From NCBI GenBank assembly GCA_017613855.1, contig JAGACY010000074.1, positions 1-5,736 on the forward strand: DNA of 5,736 bases, given 5' to 3'. A model generated the notes under the pieces. The model saw only the letters and a program-made list of their open reading frames with translations, had not been told where the DNA came from and searched no databases. This document shows positions 5,708-5,736 of the stretch, one piece after another; positions within the stretch are counted from its first letter, which is position 1, and each line of letters opens with the position of its first letter. A program made the translations under genes and the position numbers. The DNA is from Pseudomonadota bacterium (lineage in GTDB: Bacteria; Myxococcota; Bradymonadia; UBA4248).

Positions 5708-5736
5708 GTGTTAATGTCAGAAAAGTGGTTTTGCGT

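Overview
The window looks like a bacterial chromosome segment of moderate GC. The likely source is a deltaproteobacterial or Myxococcota/Bradymonadia-like organism. This is inferred from the large secreted lipoprotein, which has a Glu/Pro/Asp-rich stalk, tandem Cys-rich modules, a metallophosphatase and a beta-propeller, and from the style of the 23S sequence. The assignment is tentative because no species marker can be checked by search here. Every supported gene lies on the minus strand, so the window reads biologically from right to left.

From right to left: (1) larC (4148-5695), a complete gene for the nickel insertase of nickel-pincer nucleotide (lactate racemase cofactor) synthesis. Its His-rich loop is greatly enlarged by a 17-residue (51-bp) tandem repeat. 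(2) A 290-bp intergenic stretch (3858-4147) with several inverted repeats, a weak candidate promoter and a strong Shine-Dalgarno for the next gene. (3) A 952-aa predicted surface lipoprotein (999-3857): lipoprotein signal, acidic Pro-rich stalk, three Cys-rich repeats, a calcineurin-like phosphoesterase domain and a predicted seven-bladed propeller. (4) A compact, strong rRNA-type promoter (953-981) with an A-rich UP element that begins at the lipoprotein stop codon. (5) A roughly 200-nt leader with two hairpins. (6) The 5' portion of 23S rRNA (from 746 to the left edge).

The most notable point is the 23S gene. It is preceded by a protein gene and its own promoter, not by 16S rRNA and spacer tRNAs, so at this locus it is unlinked from 16S in the canonical order. 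The second is the LarC repeat, a 121-residue stretch with 56 His and 14 Cys. Almost all differences between its repeats are synonymous, which suggests recent in-frame expansion with the protein sequence preserved. No functional link between larC, the lipoprotein and the 23S gene is evident beyond shared orientation. I do not see a clearly new multi-gene system here.
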